A DNA stretch of 64,000 nt, taken from NCBI GenBank assembly GCA_016217595.1, contig JACRHS010000021.1, positions 157,156 through 221,155 on the forward strand, read 5' to 3'. Made by a program: the position numbers and the translations under genes. Positions 52,796 to 61,956 of the stretch are shown here, one piece after another (within the stretch, counting starts at the first letter, position 1; every line of letters begins with the position of its first letter). Origin of the DNA: Opitutia bacterium. GTDB lineage: Bacteria > Verrucomicrobiota > Verrucomicrobiia > Opitutales > Opitutaceae. Below the pieces are notes generated by a model. It was not told the origin of the DNA and searched no databases. It saw only the letters and a program-made list of their open reading frames with translations.

Positions 52796-53935
52796 TCACT
52801 GGTTCACATGCACCACCTTCGCCGGCGGGAAGCCGTTGAAGTAGGTGGACGAGGCGTGGCTGTACGCGCCGATGTTGACGCTGTACACCAAGTCATCGCG
52901 CTCCAGCGCCGGCAGGTTCTCCGCCATCGACACCACGTCGAGCGCGTCGCACGTCGGGCCGAAAACAGCGCTGATCTGCGTCGGGCCTTTCTTAAACGCT
53001 TTGATCGGATAATGGCAGTGATCGAAGATGACGCCGGAGTACGTGTGGTAGACGCCGTCGTTGATGTAGTAGCTCGGCTTGCCGTCGCGTACCGCCTTGC
53101 CGATGACTTTCGCCACCGACGTTCCTGCGGTGGCCACCATGAAGCGGCCCGGCTCGGCGAGGATCTGGATGTCCTTCGGGAAGAGCCGGTCGATCTCGGT
53201 GTTGATCACCTTCGCGAGCTCGCGGACCGGCTTCACCGTCGCGACGTACGGCGCGGGGACGCCGCCGCCGATGTCGATCAGGTTCATCTTGGTGTAACCG
53301 CGGTCCTTCGCCTCGGCGAAGATGTTGGCGGTGAGGCTGAGCGCCTGCACGTAGTTCTCGAAATTCGTCGTCTGGCTGCCGACGTGGAAGCTGATGCCTT
53401 CGACGACCAGCCCGAGCTTGTCGGCCGCGAGGATCAAGTCCACGGCCTCGCCCGGCGCCGCGCCAAACTTGGACGAGAGCTCCACCATCGCGCCGGTGTT
53501 GGGCACCTTCAGGCGCAACGCGAGGCCGGCGTGCGGCGCGTGCTTCTTGATTTTCCGGATCTCCTCCAGGTTGTCGAACGTGACGAGCGGCTTGTACTGG
53601 TCGAGCTCCTCCAGCGTCTCCACCGGCTTGGTGGGATTGGCGTAGATGATCTTGTCCCAGATCCAGTCCTGCCGCGCCTTGGCGGGCATGTCCTTGATGT
53701 TCTCGTGGACGATCATGAACTCCGGCATCGAGGCGACGTCGAAGCTCGCGCCTTCGAGGAAAAGCGTGCGCACGATGGCGGGATCGGGATTCGCCTTCAC
53801 GGCGTAGTAGGCCTGCACGCGCGGCAGGTACTTTTTGAACTCGCGGTAGTTCTTCCGCAACGCGTCGTGATCCACGACGAACAACGGCGTGCCGTGCTCT
53901 TTCGCCAATTTTTGCAGCTGCGCTTGGGAGATCAT
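52796..53935 (-). CDS. ornithine/lysine decarboxylase, fold-type III
   Basis: A 379-residue PLP-dependent decarboxylase of the alanine-racemase-fold (eukaryotic-type ODC) group. The PLP Lys is Lys47 in YYAVKANPD; HVGSQT (184-189), the phosphate-binding DIGGGVP (221-227), EPGR (261-264) and the substrate-side GPTCDALD (326-333, Cys329) match ornithine decarboxylase. It makes putrescine from ornithine (or cadaverine from lysine). The homospermidine synthase gene lies 83 bases upstream on the same strand, so the two enzymes form a polyamine pathway. Confidence 0.92.
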   Translation of the reverse strand: MISQAQLQKLAKEHGTPLFVVDHDALRKNYREFKKYLPRVQAYYAVKANPDPAIVRTLFLEGASFDVASMPEFMIVHENIKDMPAKARQDWIWDKIIYANPTKPVETLEELDQYKPLVTFDNLEEIRKIKKHAPHAGLALRLKVPNTGAMVELSSKFGAAPGEAVDLILAADKLGLVVEGISFHVGSQTTNFENYVQALSLTANIFAEAKDRGYTKMNLIDIGGGVPAPYVATVKPVRELAKVINTEIDRLFPKDIQILAEPGRFMVATAGTSVAKVIGKAVRDGKPSYYINDGVYHTYSGVIFDHCHYPIKAFKKGPTQISAVFGPTCDALDVVSMAENLPALERDDLVYSVNIGAYSHASSTYFNGFPPAKVVHVNQ

Positions 53936-54018
53936 GGGAGGGAAAAGGAGAAGATTATTGGCTCTGCGCCGGGCGGCCCGCGGGAGGCGTCCGCCCGGTC
54001 ATCCGTCGACGCGACGGT

Positions 54019-55476
54019 TCAATCGCCGTCGGTGATGAGGAAGTTTTTGAACTGCCAGGGATCGCGCCGGTCGATGTTGGGCCGGTTGTAGCCCGCGAAC
54101 GCGTTCTCGTAATGCTTCAGCGGCGTCCAGTCGGAGGACTTGGAGATGAATTTGCCGAGGTACGGCTTGGCGATGCCGAGCACGTAGTCGTGCGGCAGAT
54201 CGTCGGGCACGCACACGCCCATCTTCGGGTTTTCGATCATCCACATCGAGGCGGCGACGACCGAGATGGCGACCTGCATCGTGGTGGCGTTCTGGTGCGG
54301 CACCAGGCGGCGCGACTCGTCGATGCTCAGATCGCTGCCGATCCACCAGGAGTTGTACGCGTGGCCCATCAACAGCGCGCCGAGGATGTCGGAGCCGCCG
54401 GTGATCTCGTCGTTCATGATGCGTTGATTCTCGACGAGCCGGTAATCGTAGCCGCGCATTTCGTTGAGCGAGGCGATGGCGGCGTCGCACGGGCAGTACG
54501 CGTAGTGCACCGTCGGGCGGTACACAGCCTTCTTGCCGTCCCACACCGTGAGTTTGTCGGAGATGGTGAATGCTTCGCCGTGCCGCACGACCATGCCCTG
54601 GATGCAGTAGTCGGGCACCCAGGAGACGACCCAGGTGTTCATGCCCATGCGCGCGAGGCAGATTTGGTTGCGCGGGCCTTCCTTGTGACGGTAGGCGAGC
54701 CGCGGCAGCTCCTTCTCGTGTGTGCCCCAGCCGAGCTCGGCCGTGGTCGTGCCCTCTTCGCGAAAGCCTTCGATGCTCCAGGTGTTGACGAACTCGTCCA
54801 CCTGCTTCGGCACATCGGAAATCTGGGTGTCGCGCTCGCTGCAATGGATCACCTTCACGCCGATTTTCTGCGCGAGGCGGTTGAAACTGCGCTCGGCGAT
54901 GAGCTGCTGGATCTGCTCGGCGGCCTTTCCCTTTGCCTTCTTGTCGGCGATGAGACTCTGGCCGATGTCGATCAGGCCCTGCTTGGTGAAATGCGAGATC
55001 AGGCCGGGATTCGCGCCGTGCTCGATGACGGCGGTGGCGCCCTTGTCGGGCCACTTTGCCATCATGCGGCGGAGCTTCATGTGGCGCCAGTAGAGCGTGC
55101 GCTCGGTCGGATGCTTGTTGGGCGCGCCGGCGTACGGGTCCCACAGCTCGGTCGACGTGTTGATGTACATCACGCCGTGGTCGCGGCACCACTGGAGGAT
55201 TTCGCAGGCGTCGATGTTCCAGGCGAGATCGATCAACAAGTCGCCCGCGCCCAGGTACTGCCCGAGCAACGCGCCCATATTCTCCTGCGTGACGCGGTCG
55301 CGGACGAAGCGCACGCCCTTCGCGGTCCATTTCTTCAACTTGTCCGCGCGGTCGACGAAATCCATGACGGTGACATTGCGCGGCGACACCTTGAGGTGTT
55401 TGAAGAGGATCGGCAGAGTGCATTCGGCGACGGCGCCGTAGCCCACGAAGAGAATCTTGTTGTTGAACTCGGTCAT
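54019..55476 (-). CDS. hss: homospermidine synthase
   Basis: A 485-residue NAD-dependent enzyme of the bacterial homospermidine synthase family, which joins two putrescines (or putrescine and spermidine) to give sym-homospermidine. The Rossmann N-terminus is ILFVGYGAVAECTLP (8-22). Family segments include DLAWNIDACEIL, TSTELWDPY, EHGANPGLISHFTKQGL and a C-terminal GIAKPYLGKFISKSSDWTPL. AAAGGAC is positioned as a ribosome-binding site before ATG 55476, one of the clearer ones in the window. Upstream of and on the same strand as the decarboxylase. Confidence 0.95.
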   Translation of the reverse strand: MTEFNNKILFVGYGAVAECTLPILFKHLKVSPRNVTVMDFVDRADKLKKWTAKGVRFVRDRVTQENMGALLGQYLGAGDLLIDLAWNIDACEILQWCRDHGVMYINTSTELWDPYAGAPNKHPTERTLYWRHMKLRRMMAKWPDKGATAVIEHGANPGLISHFTKQGLIDIGQSLIADKKAKGKAAEQIQQLIAERSFNRLAQKIGVKVIHCSERDTQISDVPKQVDEFVNTWSIEGFREEGTTTAELGWGTHEKELPRLAYRHKEGPRNQICLARMGMNTWVVSWVPDYCIQGMVVRHGEAFTISDKLTVWDGKKAVYRPTVHYAYCPCDAAIASLNEMRGYDYRLVENQRIMNDEITGGSDILGALLMGHAYNSWWIGSDLSIDESRRLVPHQNATTMQVAISVVAASMWMIENPKMGVCVPDDLPHDYVLGIAKPYLGKFISKSSDWTPLKHYENAFAGYNRPNIDRRDPWQFKNFLITDGD

Positions 55477-55867
55477 GATGTCCTTTTTTCGGGTTAGCGC
55501 GCGACGGCGCGAACGTTGGGCCGCAAACGCCGGAGCATTTTGCGCGGCACGCCGCTCGCCAGTTACGCGTGACGCAAACCAGTTCGATTCGCAACCGAGC
55601 GCAAGCGTTTTTCCGAGGGAAAACCCGGGACTTTTGTTTTGCCGCCCAACCGGCCGGATTCACGGGCGAGACAACAGGCCGGAGTGCTACCCTGCCTTGT
55701 CGCCGAGCACCCGCTCCCGCCACCGCCGCACACTCATCACATCAAGCCGTTCGCCCTCATCTGGCATGAACCGGGTCAACTTTACGCCAAACTGCATCCC
55801 CGTGTTCCTACACAGAGCTCTTGCCATGATAAATTGGCACTCATCAATTGCGCCGCTTGCGGCCAGC
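55477..55867. other. spacer between NACHT and hss genes
   Basis: The 391 bases carry no supported gene, REP element or tRNA. The hss promoter must lie here but I could not pick a -35/-10 pair with confidence. Confidence 0.45.
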
Positions 55868-58800
55868 CTATGATTGGCCGGTCTTTCTCACCTTCTTCTT
55901 TTTCGCGCCGACCGTGATGTCCCAGCCCAAGTGAGCCGAGAGCGAGGAGACTTGGGTGCCGATGTCTTCGGGACGAATGCCGGCCTGCGCGGCAGCTCTT
56001 TCGATGTGCTCGCGTGGGATCGGTTTGAGGGGATCTAGATACGGCGCAACGCCGTCGAGATCTCGCGCCGGTAGGATGCGGCCGAACTCGGAGTGCGTTT
56101 TGCCCAATGCGGAGCAGGCTTCGCCGCGTCTTGTGGCGTCCGGCGCTTCCACAGCGCGCTGGGCGAGCAGTTCGCGAGTGTTCGGGTCCGGCCATTTCTT
56201 CGCCAACGCCAGCAGCGCGGCGCTGCTGGCGTGATAGTCTTCATCCAAGACGGCGCGCTGGGTGAGCAGATCGCGCGTGGTCTGGTCAGGCCACTTCTCT
56301 GCCAACATCTGCAACGCGACGCCGCGGTTGTACACGCTGTTATCTAGGACGGCGCGCCGGGCAAGCAGGTCGCGGGTGGTCTGGTCAGGCCACTTCTCTG
56401 CCAACGCCTGCAGCGCAGCGCTGCGGGGGCCGGAGTCTTCATCCTGAACGGCGCGCTGGGTGAGCAGGTCGCGGATGGTCTGGTTAGACCACTTTTCGGC
56501 CAACGCCTCCAGCGCGGCGCTGCGGGTGTCGGAGTCTTCATCCTGAACGGCGCGCTGAGCGAGGAGGTCGCGGGTTGCCTGGTCGGGCCACATCTCAGTA
56601 AGAACAAAAAACACTGTTCTTCTTACGTGAATATCGTGTTCTTCGAACACGCGTTTCGTAACCAAGTCACGTGACTTTCCATCAGGCCATCCTTCGGCAA
56701 GCGCTTGGGTTGCGCCCCATCTGATTTCTTTACGCTCGCTCTCCATAAAGCGCGTGACGAGTGAGCGGTCGCGTGTGACGGTTCGCACGAACTGGGGCCA
56801 GAACCATCCTCCGGAAAACGTTATTGCATCAATCGGCGAGTCTCTGCCGGGTAATGACACATCATCGCCCAGCCAACGCCCAGTCATCGCATCGCTCGCC
56901 GAATTGATCTCGCGCAGCAATGAATAAATATCTCCCGAACCAGACGTGTTCTTGTTCTCCACGAATACTGCGACTGTTCGCGTCAGCAATAGTCGTGTAG
57001 TCGAAGCCAACTTGGCAGGTGATCTCGCCTCAGCCAGGCATTCAATCCCCACAGGGAATTCTGACAACAGCGTCTTGCCGTCCCACTTCTCCAAGTCCGC
57101 CTGCGTGGCCAAGTGTTCGACAATCCGCCCGACGAATTGCTCGTCTATCTGCCCGCAGATCAGCCGAAGCACCTCGCGCCATTCGTCGTCACGGCAGTGT
57201 TGGCCGAACAGCGCGATGAGTCCAGGTTCGTCCAGCGTCTTGGCGACGTTGAACTGATGCACGAAATCGGCGGCGCAGAAGTATTCCAGAAACGTGCGAT
57301 GCACGAAGGCGTAGCTGTCCGCGCCGACAAAACAGAGGATGAAGTTCCGCTGCCGCAATTGCTCGACCACCGCCCGAGCCACAGCGCGGGACTGGGCGAT
57401 GTGCAGTTCGTCTTGCAGGTAGCCCTCGATCAAGCGGGTGAGCGTCGGACCATCAATCAGGTTGCCCTTCAGCCCGCCGGGCGCGGCCTGCATGTGCGCG
57501 GCAATGCGCCGGAGGAGGTCGGTCTTCTCCCGCAGGCCGATGGCGGTGCTCATGTCGGGGAAATCCACCAGGGCGCGCTCGGTGTCCCACTGGTGCAACA
57601 GCACGCGGGAGGCCTGGGCGTAGAGGTCGGCCCGGTCGCGCGGAAGTTCCTGGTTGCGGTTCAGGATGGCCATCATCGTCAACAGCAGCGGATTGCCCGC
57701 CAGCAAGGCGATGGACTTGGACTTGCGGAGGGCCTTCTGCAAGCGGTCACGCTTCGGCGCCGCCTGGGCCGGGTCGTCGAAAGTCACCTCGTGCCAGCGC
57801 TGCAAGAAGTCGGTGATCTGCGTGGCGTCCAAGTCCTGCAGCATGAAGTGCCGGAACTCGGCGTCGCGCAGCCGCTGCGCCTGGTAGCCCACGACACGCG
57901 ACGTGACTACGATGGGCAGGTGGGGGAACTGGCTGTTGAACCGCTGGAGGTCATCCATGACCTCCGCCCGGAGCTTCACATCAAACACTTCATCCAGTCC
58001 GTCCAGCAACAGCACGACGCGGCCCGGCTGTCCAATGAGCTTGGCGAGCAGGCCAGGGAGCCATTGGTGCCAGCCCGGGGCTTCTTCCAGGAAGCGGATG
58101 AAATCCTTGCGCCGGTCGCACCGCCAGCGGCCATAGGCGCCCAGTTCGACCACGAGCGGGATCGGCTGCGTGTCCCGGACCGCCGGCTCGGCGATTCCCG
58201 CCCAACGCACGGCCAGATAGCGGACCAGCGACGACTTGCCGGAGCCGGGATCGCCCAGGATGACCAGTTTCCGCGCCGCCCCCGCTGATGCTGCGCGCAG
58301 GGCCTCGTCCACGACCTCCAGCACCGGGCGGAGCAGCTGGTGGAAGTATTCCTGCCGCAGTTGGTCCGCCTGCCGCTCAGTTTCCGCGAGTTCTTTGGCG
58401 GTGATCTCACCGGCGTCCAGCAACCGTCGCTGGTGTTCCTTCGGAATTTCTAGCAGGCGCGGGTTGTATTGGTGGCACTCCCGCACGGACTGCGCGACGA
58501 AGACGCCCCACAGCCGGACCGCGCTGTAGAACGCGCCGGTCGTGTCGAGCATCTCGAAGTTGAGTTTGTCGAACCGCTTTAGCACCGCGGCCCGGTAGCC
58601 TTCCGCATCGAATTCAGCAGGCAGGGCGGGCGCGGGCACGCCGGCGGCAGTAACGTGGGCTGCGAGTTGCGCCGCCCAGGGCCGGGCGGATTCGGCCAGC
58701 CAGTGGTTGAGGTCGCGCGCGAGCACCTCGGCGAAACCGGCCGCGGTCGGATACTCGCCGTAGAAGACCGGGTCTTTCAGGTCCTGCATGCGTTTGCGGA

Positions 58801-59254
58801 AGGCGCGGACTTTCTTCCATTGGTCCAGCGCCGCGTCCGCCTCGTCGGGATCGGACGGCAACTCCAGCTTGTCCACTTTGCGGAAGAACCATTTGATCTC
58901 CGGGAAGCTCGATGCCTTGTGGCTCTCCATCGCCCAGTTGAACTCTTCCTCGGTGCCTGATTCCGCTTTGCCGCTCGGCGAGCCGAACCGCTGGGCCATG
59001 ATGCCGATGACCAATGCCAACGAGGTCTTATATTTCTCCAGCGTTTGCTGCGTGATCAGTTCCTGGGGCCGGCCCACGCCGGTGGTCGAGTAGTTTTCCC
59101 AGTCCACCACCTCGAAGCGGGCCTTCCAGATATGGGCGGTAGAGCGGTTGTAGTCATCGAAAAACTTGCGCACGGCCAGCCGTTCCGCCCCCACGTCACC
59201 GGGCGAGGCGAGGAACACATGATACTGATTGATCGGATTCGGGGTGGGCTTCAT
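55868..59254 (-). CDS. NLR-like protein: DUF4062-NACHT-repeats
   Basis: A 1128-residue protein. Residues 10-125 match DUF4062, a TIR-like domain found at the N-terminus of signalling and defence proteins (YHVFLASPGDVGAERLAV, then LVIGIMAQRFG and GTEEEFNWAME). A linker of about 200 residues follows. The NACHT NTPase has Walker A GDPGSGKS (334-341), Walker B LLLDGLDE (415-422) and the VVTSR sensor segment (449-453). VHRTFLEYFCAADF near 660 closes the NTPase module. Residues 855-1052 are six 33-residue helical repeats (consensus WPDQTTRDLLxQRAV), followed by a 76-residue basic tail. The plan effector-STAND-repeat sensor is that of bacterial NACHT anti-phage proteins; a defence role is inferred. 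No accessory gene is adjacent. Confidence 0.9.
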   Translation of the reverse strand: MKPTPNPINQYHVFLASPGDVGAERLAVRKFFDDYNRSTAHIWKARFEVVDWENYSTTGVGRPQELITQQTLEKYKTSLALVIGIMAQRFGSPSGKAESGTEEEFNWAMESHKASSFPEIKWFFRKVDKLELPSDPDEADAALDQWKKVRAFRKRMQDLKDPVFYGEYPTAAGFAEVLARDLNHWLAESARPWAAQLAAHVTAAGVPAPALPAEFDAEGYRAAVLKRFDKLNFEMLDTTGAFYSAVRLWGVFVAQSVRECHQYNPRLLEIPKEHQRRLLDAGEITAKELAETERQADQLRQEYFHQLLRPVLEVVDEALRAASAGAARKLVILGDPGSGKSSLVRYLAVRWAGIAEPAVRDTQPIPLVVELGAYGRWRCDRRKDFIRFLEEAPGWHQWLPGLLAKLIGQPGRVVLLLDGLDEVFDVKLRAEVMDDLQRFNSQFPHLPIVVTSRVVGYQAQRLRDAEFRHFMLQDLDATQITDFLQRWHEVTFDDPAQAAPKRDRLQKALRKSKSIALLAGNPLLLTMMAILNRNQELPRDRADLYAQASRVLLHQWDTERALVDFPDMSTAIGLREKTDLLRRIAAHMQAAPGGLKGNLIDGPTLTRLIEGYLQDELHIAQSRAVARAVVEQLRQRNFILCFVGADSYAFVHRTFLEYFCAADFVHQFNVAKTLDEPGLIALFGQHCRDDEWREVLRLICGQIDEQFVGRIVEHLATQADLEKWDGKTLLSEFPVGIECLAEARSPAKLASTTRLLLTRTVAVFVENKNTSGSGDIYSLLREINSASDAMTGRWLGDDVSLPGRDSPIDAITFSGGWFWPQFVRTVTRDRSLVTRFMESERKEIRWGATQALAEGWPDGKSRDLVTKRVFEEHDIHVRRTVFFVLTEMWPDQATRDLLAQRAVQDEDSDTRSAALEALAEKWSNQTIRDLLTQRAVQDEDSGPRSAALQALAEKWPDQTTRDLLARRAVLDNSVYNRGVALQMLAEKWPDQTTRDLLTQRAVLDEDYHASSAALLALAKKWPDPNTRELLAQRAVEAPDATRRGEACSALGKTHSEFGRILPARDLDGVAPYLDPLKPIPREHIERAAAQAGIRPEDIGTQVSSLSAHLGWDITVGAKKKKVRKTGQS
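56099..56692 (-). repeat. six tandem 99-base coding repeats
   Basis: The NACHT gene contains six in-frame 99-base units. Neighbouring units share near-identical DNA: a 30-base stretch starting at 56277 recurs exactly at 56376, and a 27-base stretch near 56430 recurs near 56529. Such identity at silent positions indicates recent duplication or gene conversion. Confidence 0.9.
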
Positions 59255-59419
59255 CGCAGTGGAATTTTTCAGTTGTACGTAAATGTGATCGTTACTTCGG
59301 CCTCGGTTCCCGCCATTCCCAAGAACACTCGGAAAATCACGGAACGAAATCTCTTCGGGACTCCCAGCCCTTTCGTGTTTTTCGTGTGTTTAGTGGTGAA
59401 CCGCCGCCGGCAGTGGCGG

Positions 59420-61690
59420 TTATTTTTCCTTCATCACGTACACGCCGTCCCAATCGGGGGGCGGCGGGTCGTCGCGGTAGTGCGCGGCGATGTCGAGGTA
59501 GACGAGCGAGGGGTTACTCACCACGCCGGGCGTCTGACCGGGGATGTTGGGTTCCAGCCGCTGGCTTTGTGTGAACAGCGCGCGCGCGCCGTCCCAATCG
59601 CGGGCATAATACTTCTCCAGCCCGGCGGCGAAGAGCCCGATGCACTCGTGCGCGCTGGCGGTGACGTGCTCCTTGAGTCCCACAATCTCGAAAATCGGCA
59701 CGGCTTGCGTGCGGCCTTTGACGACGATGCGGCCGAGCGGACGGAAGACGAGCCGGTCGCCGCCGTGCTGCACGCACAAGGCGCGCGTCGCCTCGGTGCA
59801 CATGGTGTAGGCGCCCCAGCTTTTCGCGCCCGACTCCATGCGGGCGGCGAGGTTCACGTTGTCGCCCATCATGGTGTAGTTGAAACGCGTCCGGCTGCCC
59901 ATGTTGCCGATCATGCAGACGCCGCTGTTGAGGCCGATGCGCGACTGCATGCGCCAGACGATCTCGGGCCACTTCCGGCCCTCGCCGGCCCATTTGGCGC
60001 GGAGCTCGGCGAGCTGGCGGTGGACGCGCTGGGAGGCGACGCAGGCGCGATAGGCGTGGTCGGGCAACGCGATGGGCGCGCCAAACATCGCGACGACGGC
60101 GTCGCCGATGTATTTGTCGAGCGTGCCGCCCTCCTCCTGCACGATGTCGGTGCAGGCGGTGAGGTATTCGTTCATCAACTCCACAAGCGGTCCGGAGCCG
60201 AGTTTTTCGGAGAAGGAGGAGAACGACTGGATGTCGCTGAAGTAGGCGGTGATCTCCGCGTCGTGGCCGCCGAGCTGCGGGTCGTCGCCCGACTCGACCA
60301 TGCGCTCGACAAGCTGGGGCGAGACGTACGCGCCGAACATGCCCTTGATGCGGCCCTTTTGCCTCTGCTCCTCGACGATCTGCCAGATGAGGCCGGCGAA
60401 GCTAGTGGTGAACGCGGCGCCGAGCGGGGCGTTGAGCGGCAGCACGAGGTGGTGCCGGCGGAAGAGTTCGAAGGCGGCGGCCACGTAGCCGGCGGCGAGG
60501 AGCACCGCGAGGCCCTTGTAGAGGGCGCTGCGCGCGCCGCCGGAAACCGCGAGGCCGGCGAGCAGGAACGTGAGCGCAAATGTCAGCGCGATGTTGGCCC
60601 AGGGCGGCAGGCGGCGGAGAAATTCACCCGCGGTGAGGGTTTTGACGAGATTGCCGTGCACACCGACGCGCGGCACCGGGTCGGCGTCGAACGGCGTGGG
60701 CGCGAGATCCTGCATAACTTTGTCGACCGGACCGACGAGCACGATGGCGTCTTTCCACAGCGGATCGGCGAAATACGCCTGCGCCGCCTGCCGCTCCTTC
60801 GGGTCTTCGGAAGCGAGCGCCAGGGCGTTCAGATAAACGGTGGCGAAGCTGTCGCGTTTATTGAGCGGCGAGATCCAGCGGGAGAACCAGTTGATCTCGA
60901 GCAGCTGCTTCTCGGTGAGCGGCGCGCGGAGTGCGACCGTGCCCTCGGGCCGCACGAATTCGAGGCGGTCGGCGCTGAAACGCACGCCGTCGCGCTCGAT
61001 GCCGAGGTAGAGCCGGACGAGTTCCACGGCCATGTGGTTGTACGTCGTGATATTGGAGGGCGCGAAAAGCGGCACCCAACGCGTGCCGCCATGATAGGTG
61101 TCGATCAGGCCGACGAGCGGCGGGCCCCACGGTGTTTGGCGACCGACCTCGAAGGACGGCAGCTCGGGCGCCTCGATCTGGTCGAGCGGACGCGTCTCGT
61201 GGGCGACGAGCGAGAGGGAGCGCACAGACTCCACATTGCGCTTGTCACGGAAAACGTCGGCGGCGTAGCAAGCGGCGAGCACCAGCGGGGGATTTTTTCG
61301 GAGGAACGCCGCGAGCTCGAGATTGCCGGTGACGAGTTTCTTGCGGTCGGCGATCTCCGCCTGCGCGACGTCGGACATCACGATATCGATGCCGATCGCT
61401 TTCACGCCCGCCGATTGCACGAGCGCCGCGCAGGTCTTGGCGAGGATGCCGCGGCTCCAGGGCCAGTTGCCGATGAGGTCGAGCGACTCCGAGTCGATGT
61501 CGACGTAGACGATTTTGACGGGCGCGGGGCGCTCGCCGCGCCAACGGAAGCGCCAGTCGAGGGTCTTGTTTTCGAGCTCCTGAAAATCGAGCCAGCCGAA
61601 GTGCGCGAACAGGCACCAGAAAAGGGGCAGCGGCAGGAGGGCGAGCCAGCGGAGATGTTTCCACGCGGTGTTTTTCGGGGTGGCGGCCAT
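59420..61690 (-). CDS. CHASE2-domain adenylate cyclase
   Basis: A 756-residue membrane cyclase. Residues 12-30 are an N-terminal transmembrane segment, 38-345 an extracytoplasmic CHASE2 sensor (KTLDWRFRWRG, VYVDIDSESL, GIDIVMSD), and 363-440 contain three further membrane helices. The class III cyclase domain (about 475-680) has metal Asp486 (YFSDIQSFS) and Asp530 (KYIGD), with Lys526 and a later TMMGDNVNLAARME that fit ATP specificity. The C-terminal 75 residues resemble a TPR. It probably makes cAMP in response to an envelope signal. The NACHT gene lies 165 bases downstream; a FecR protein gene lies upstream. Confidence 0.92.
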   Translation of the reverse strand: MAATPKNTAWKHLRWLALLPLPLFWCLFAHFGWLDFQELENKTLDWRFRWRGERPAPVKIVYVDIDSESLDLIGNWPWSRGILAKTCAALVQSAGVKAIGIDIVMSDVAQAEIADRKKLVTGNLELAAFLRKNPPLVLAACYAADVFRDKRNVESVRSLSLVAHETRPLDQIEAPELPSFEVGRQTPWGPPLVGLIDTYHGGTRWVPLFAPSNITTYNHMAVELVRLYLGIERDGVRFSADRLEFVRPEGTVALRAPLTEKQLLEINWFSRWISPLNKRDSFATVYLNALALASEDPKERQAAQAYFADPLWKDAIVLVGPVDKVMQDLAPTPFDADPVPRVGVHGNLVKTLTAGEFLRRLPPWANIALTFALTFLLAGLAVSGGARSALYKGLAVLLAAGYVAAAFELFRRHHLVLPLNAPLGAAFTTSFAGLIWQIVEEQRQKGRIKGMFGAYVSPQLVERMVESGDDPQLGGHDAEITAYFSDIQSFSSFSEKLGSGPLVELMNEYLTACTDIVQEEGGTLDKYIGDAVVAMFGAPIALPDHAYRACVASQRVHRQLAELRAKWAGEGRKWPEIVWRMQSRIGLNSGVCMIGNMGSRTRFNYTMMGDNVNLAARMESGAKSWGAYTMCTEATRALCVQHGGDRLVFRPLGRIVVKGRTQAVPIFEIVGLKEHVTASAHECIGLFAAGLEKYYARDWDGARALFTQSQRLEPNIPGQTPGVVSNPSLVYLDIAAHYRDDPPPPDWDGVYVMKEK

Positions 61691-61910
61691 GCGCGGAAGC
61701 TAGATGCGGCCGCGGGCGAGGCAAAGCCGTTTTCCCGCGGACCAGAAAAAGCCCGGCTCGGGAGGGACTGAAAGCAATCTCTTCTTGAGTTCAGACTATT
61801 GAACAAAAGCTAACCAAGGAAACGAAGGGCGCTGAACCGGACCGGCTCAGACTTCCTTATCTCCGTTTGCTTCCGTTCAAAAAACAGAAAAGCCGGGCGG
61901 TTGATCGCAA

Positions 61911-61936
61911 TGGCACGGGCGAGACGCCCGTGCCAC
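61911..61936 (+). repeat. REP-like palindrome, family B (11-bp stem)
   Basis: The arms TGGCACGGGCG/CGCCCGTGCCA (61911-61921, 61925-61935) pair perfectly around AGA. Longest stem of this family here, located just downstream of the FecR gene. Confidence 0.82.
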
Positions 61937-61956
61937 GAAGCACTAGACGCGCTGAA

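Noticed and set aside
56099..56692. CRISPR-like periodic array
   Set aside because: The 99-base units are in-frame protein repeats without unique spacers.
55868..61690. CBASS or Pycsar operon made of cyclase plus effector
   Set aside because: The cyclase is a membrane CHASE2 class III enzyme, not a CD-NTase or the soluble Pycsar type, and the NACHT protein has its own effector domain with no cyclic-nucleotide-binding domain seen.
59045..61771. 908-codon plus-strand frame antisense to the cyclase and NACHT genes
   Set aside because: It spans two well-supported minus-strand genes and has shadow-type composition.
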